Shown piece after piece: positions 32,816 through 33,987 of a DNA stretch of 33,987 nt. The first letter of the stretch is position 1, and the number at the start of each line of letters is the position of its first letter. Position numbers and translations under genes: made by a program. This DNA comes from an uncultured Alteromonadaceae bacterium (GTDB taxonomy: Bacteria; Pseudomonadota; Gammaproteobacteria; Enterobacterales; Alteromonadaceae), in the NCBI GenBank assembly GCA_950073835.1, contig CATMRP010000035.1, positions 1-33,987 of the forward strand, written 5' to 3'. The notes under the pieces were generated by a model. It was not told where the DNA came from, ran no database searches, and saw only the letters and a list, made by a program, of their open reading frames with translations.

Positions 32816-33649
32816 TCAGCGTTGTGTGGAAGTTAATAAGAAAACCCGCTCATTTTGTTCACCACTTAACAGGTTGTCTTCAGAACGGTCTTTTAACCCT
32901 ATACCGGTTAATTGTCTGGCACGGGCGTTTTCCATTAAATACAGGCAACGGGCGGCAGCTTTTTCCGGAGTAAGCCCTTCCGGCCGCACATTTGAAATGC
33001 AATTGCGTTTGCCATCATCACAGCCTGGCTTTGGCTGCCAGGTAAGGTAGATCCCCAGGCTATCCGGCGAACTTAAGCCCGGCCGCTCACCTATCAATAC
33101 CACCACCATTTGTGCATTGAGCGCCAGGGCAATGTCGTCACCGATGGCGACCCTGCCCTGTTCAACCACCGATACCGGTGCCAGGGTCCACGCTGGCTGG
33201 CTGGTTTCCAATTGAGTCAGTAAAGCCGTTAAAAACGGTACGCTTTGCTGCATTACCGCAGTGGCTGAGAGCCCATCGGCAATAACAATAGCCAGATCAA
33301 ATGGTTCTTTTTCACGCAGATTTTGCAAAGAGTAAGTACTTGCTTCACTGAGTTTTCGGCCCAGATCAGGACGCTGTAAATACACCAGACGGTCCTCCGC
33401 CTCGCTCTTAACGCCGTGGAGTGTTAACGGTTGTTGATGATAGCTCAGCGCTGCCAGTTGCCCGCGTAACAGTTCGCCATTTAAAGGACTGTGTACCGCA
33501 TCAATGGCCTGGGCATGGGCCAACTGAAATTTTAGTAACTCACTGGTAGGCAGGCTGGTACCGGCCCGGCCTAGCCCTATCCGTGCTGAGGTTAGCTCGC
33601 GCAACTGTTGCCAGTTATCGGTGTGCAGGTGTTGCTCCTGGTTACTCAT
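32816..33649 (-). CDS. eutC: Ethanolamine ammonia-lyase small subunit
   Basis: The 277-residue protein matches EutC. It has the N-terminal LTSARIGLGRAGTSLPT, HAQAIDAVHSPL, a DLAIVIADGLSATAV segment, GDDIALALNAQMVVVLIGERPGLSSPDSLGIYLTW, and CISNVRPEGL before the end. With EutB it forms the adenosylcobalamin-dependent lyase that converts ethanolamine to acetaldehyde and ammonia. It overlaps eutB by 4 bp (ATGA), indicating translational coupling. It is slightly shorter than the E. coli protein (about 295 residues), mainly at the N-terminus. No microcompartment genes are visible in the window, in keeping with a simple cytosolic eutBC system for nitrogen supply. Confidence 0.95.
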   Translation of the reverse strand: MSNQEQHLHTDNWQQLRELTSARIGLGRAGTSLPTSELLKFQLAHAQAIDAVHSPLNGELLRGQLAALSYHQQPLTLHGVKSEAEDRLVYLQRPDLGRKLSEASTYSLQNLREKEPFDLAIVIADGLSATAVMQQSVPFLTALLTQLETSQPAWTLAPVSVVEQGRVAIGDDIALALNAQMVVVLIGERPGLSSPDSLGIYLTWQPKPGCDDGKRNCISNVRPEGLTPEKAAARCLYLMENARARQLTGIGLKDRSEDNLLSGEQNERVFLLTSTQR

Positions 33650-33987
33650 CGCTTACCTCCGTCATGTGGCAGTGCCGAGGCAAACCGGCCCGGAAGTTTA
33701 TCGGCCAGTAGCTGATTGCCGCTGTCGGTGAAGATCTTCTGCTGTTTCAGCCAGGCATCAAATTCCGGCGCCGGGCGAGCGCCAAATAGCTGGCGAATAT
33801 ACAAAGCATCATGAAACGACGTGGTCTGATAGTTCAGCATGATATCGTCTGAACCCGGAATCCCCATAATAAACTGGCATTGGGCGCTGGCGAGTAAGGT
33901 GAGTAGATTGTCCATGTCATTCTGGTCGGCCTGGGCATGGTTGGTGTAGCAAATATCGCAGCCCATGGGTAAACCTAACAGCTTGCC
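33646..33987 (-). CDS. eutB: Ethanolamine ammonia-lyase large subunit (3' end only)
   Basis: Only the last 113 codons and stop lie within the window; the gene continues beyond 33987. The frame reads GKLLGLPMGCDICYTNHAQADQND, then FIMGIPGSDDIMLNYQTTSFHDALYIRQLFGARPAPEFDAWL, which is the conserved C-terminal part of EutB. This subunit holds the active site and most of the cobalamin contacts. The stop codon overlaps the eutC start in ATGA. Confidence 0.95.
   Translation of the reverse strand, partial: GKLLGLPMGCDICYTNHAQADQNDMDNLLTLLASAQCQFIMGIPGSDDIMLNYQTTSFHDALYIRQLFGARPAPEFDAWLKQQKIFTDSGNQLLADKLPGRFASALPHDGGKR

Noticed and set aside
1-33987. CRISPR arrays, tRNA or rRNA genes, prophage or insertion sequences
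   Set aside because: I found no regularly spaced repeats, cloverleaf-like sequences, transposase or integrase motifs, or terminal inverted repeats with target duplications.

Overview
The window looks like chromosomal DNA of a marine gammaproteobacterium of the Alteromonas/Aestuariibacter type. The reasons are two large TonB-dependent receptors, a compact PhoX-like phosphatase, a ycjX-ycjF pair, a RhlE-type helicase, a DUF885 lipoprotein and eutBC, all at roughly even base composition. The genus is an inference. I saw no transposase, integrase, CRISPR array, tRNA or rRNA.

Layout. 1-5200: an Oar-like TonB receptor with its own terminator, a long AT-rich leader, and a Tat-exported PhoX-like phosphatase. 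5201-7488: the ycjX-ycjF stress operon. 7589-10816: an M24 peptidase divergent from a DUF885 metallopeptidase lipoprotein, with a palindrome between them. 11062-15722: a methyltransferase, a degenerate S41-like protein, a RhlE-like helicase and a MATE transporter. 15765-21550: four minus-strand genes, read in the order periplasmic binding-protein-like, membrane-anchored winged-helix-like, TonB receptor, secreted tyrosine-phosphatase-like. 21738-25077: RidA, an acyl-CoA synthetase, a DUF3237 protein and a DUF6491-like lipoprotein. 25228-29210: a ThrE-type exporter, a DesK/DesR-like two-component pair, and a divergent membrane protein. 29185-33987: a TPR lipoprotein, a DUF3857/transglutaminase protein, eutC and the 3' end of eutB.

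Main result. The 15.8-21.6 kb block looks like a phosphate-starvation locus with an undescribed sensor/regulator pair. An 18-bp site at 21597-21614 matches the E. coli phoA Pho box, as I recall it, at 16 of 18 positions, and lies 10 bp from a -10-like hexamer. A partial second copy lies 30 bp upstream. A further 18-bp Pho-box-like site (14 of 18 to the consensus) precedes the TonB receptor, and a weaker one with the same 10-bp spacing precedes the distant phoX-like gene. The first two genes encode a membrane-tethered PhnD/PstS-like solute-binding fold and a two-TM protein whose cytoplasmic C-terminus resembles an OmpR/PhoB-type winged helix. Together with the TonB receptor and the exported Cys-dependent phosphatase, this suggests sensing and scavenging of an organophosphate. 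No substrate is known and the regulatory link is inferred from sequence alone.

Other candidate operators lie between the two-component genes and the neighbouring membrane protein, upstream of the acyl-CoA synthetase (PsrA-like), upstream of the ThrE-type exporter, and between the two peptidase genes.
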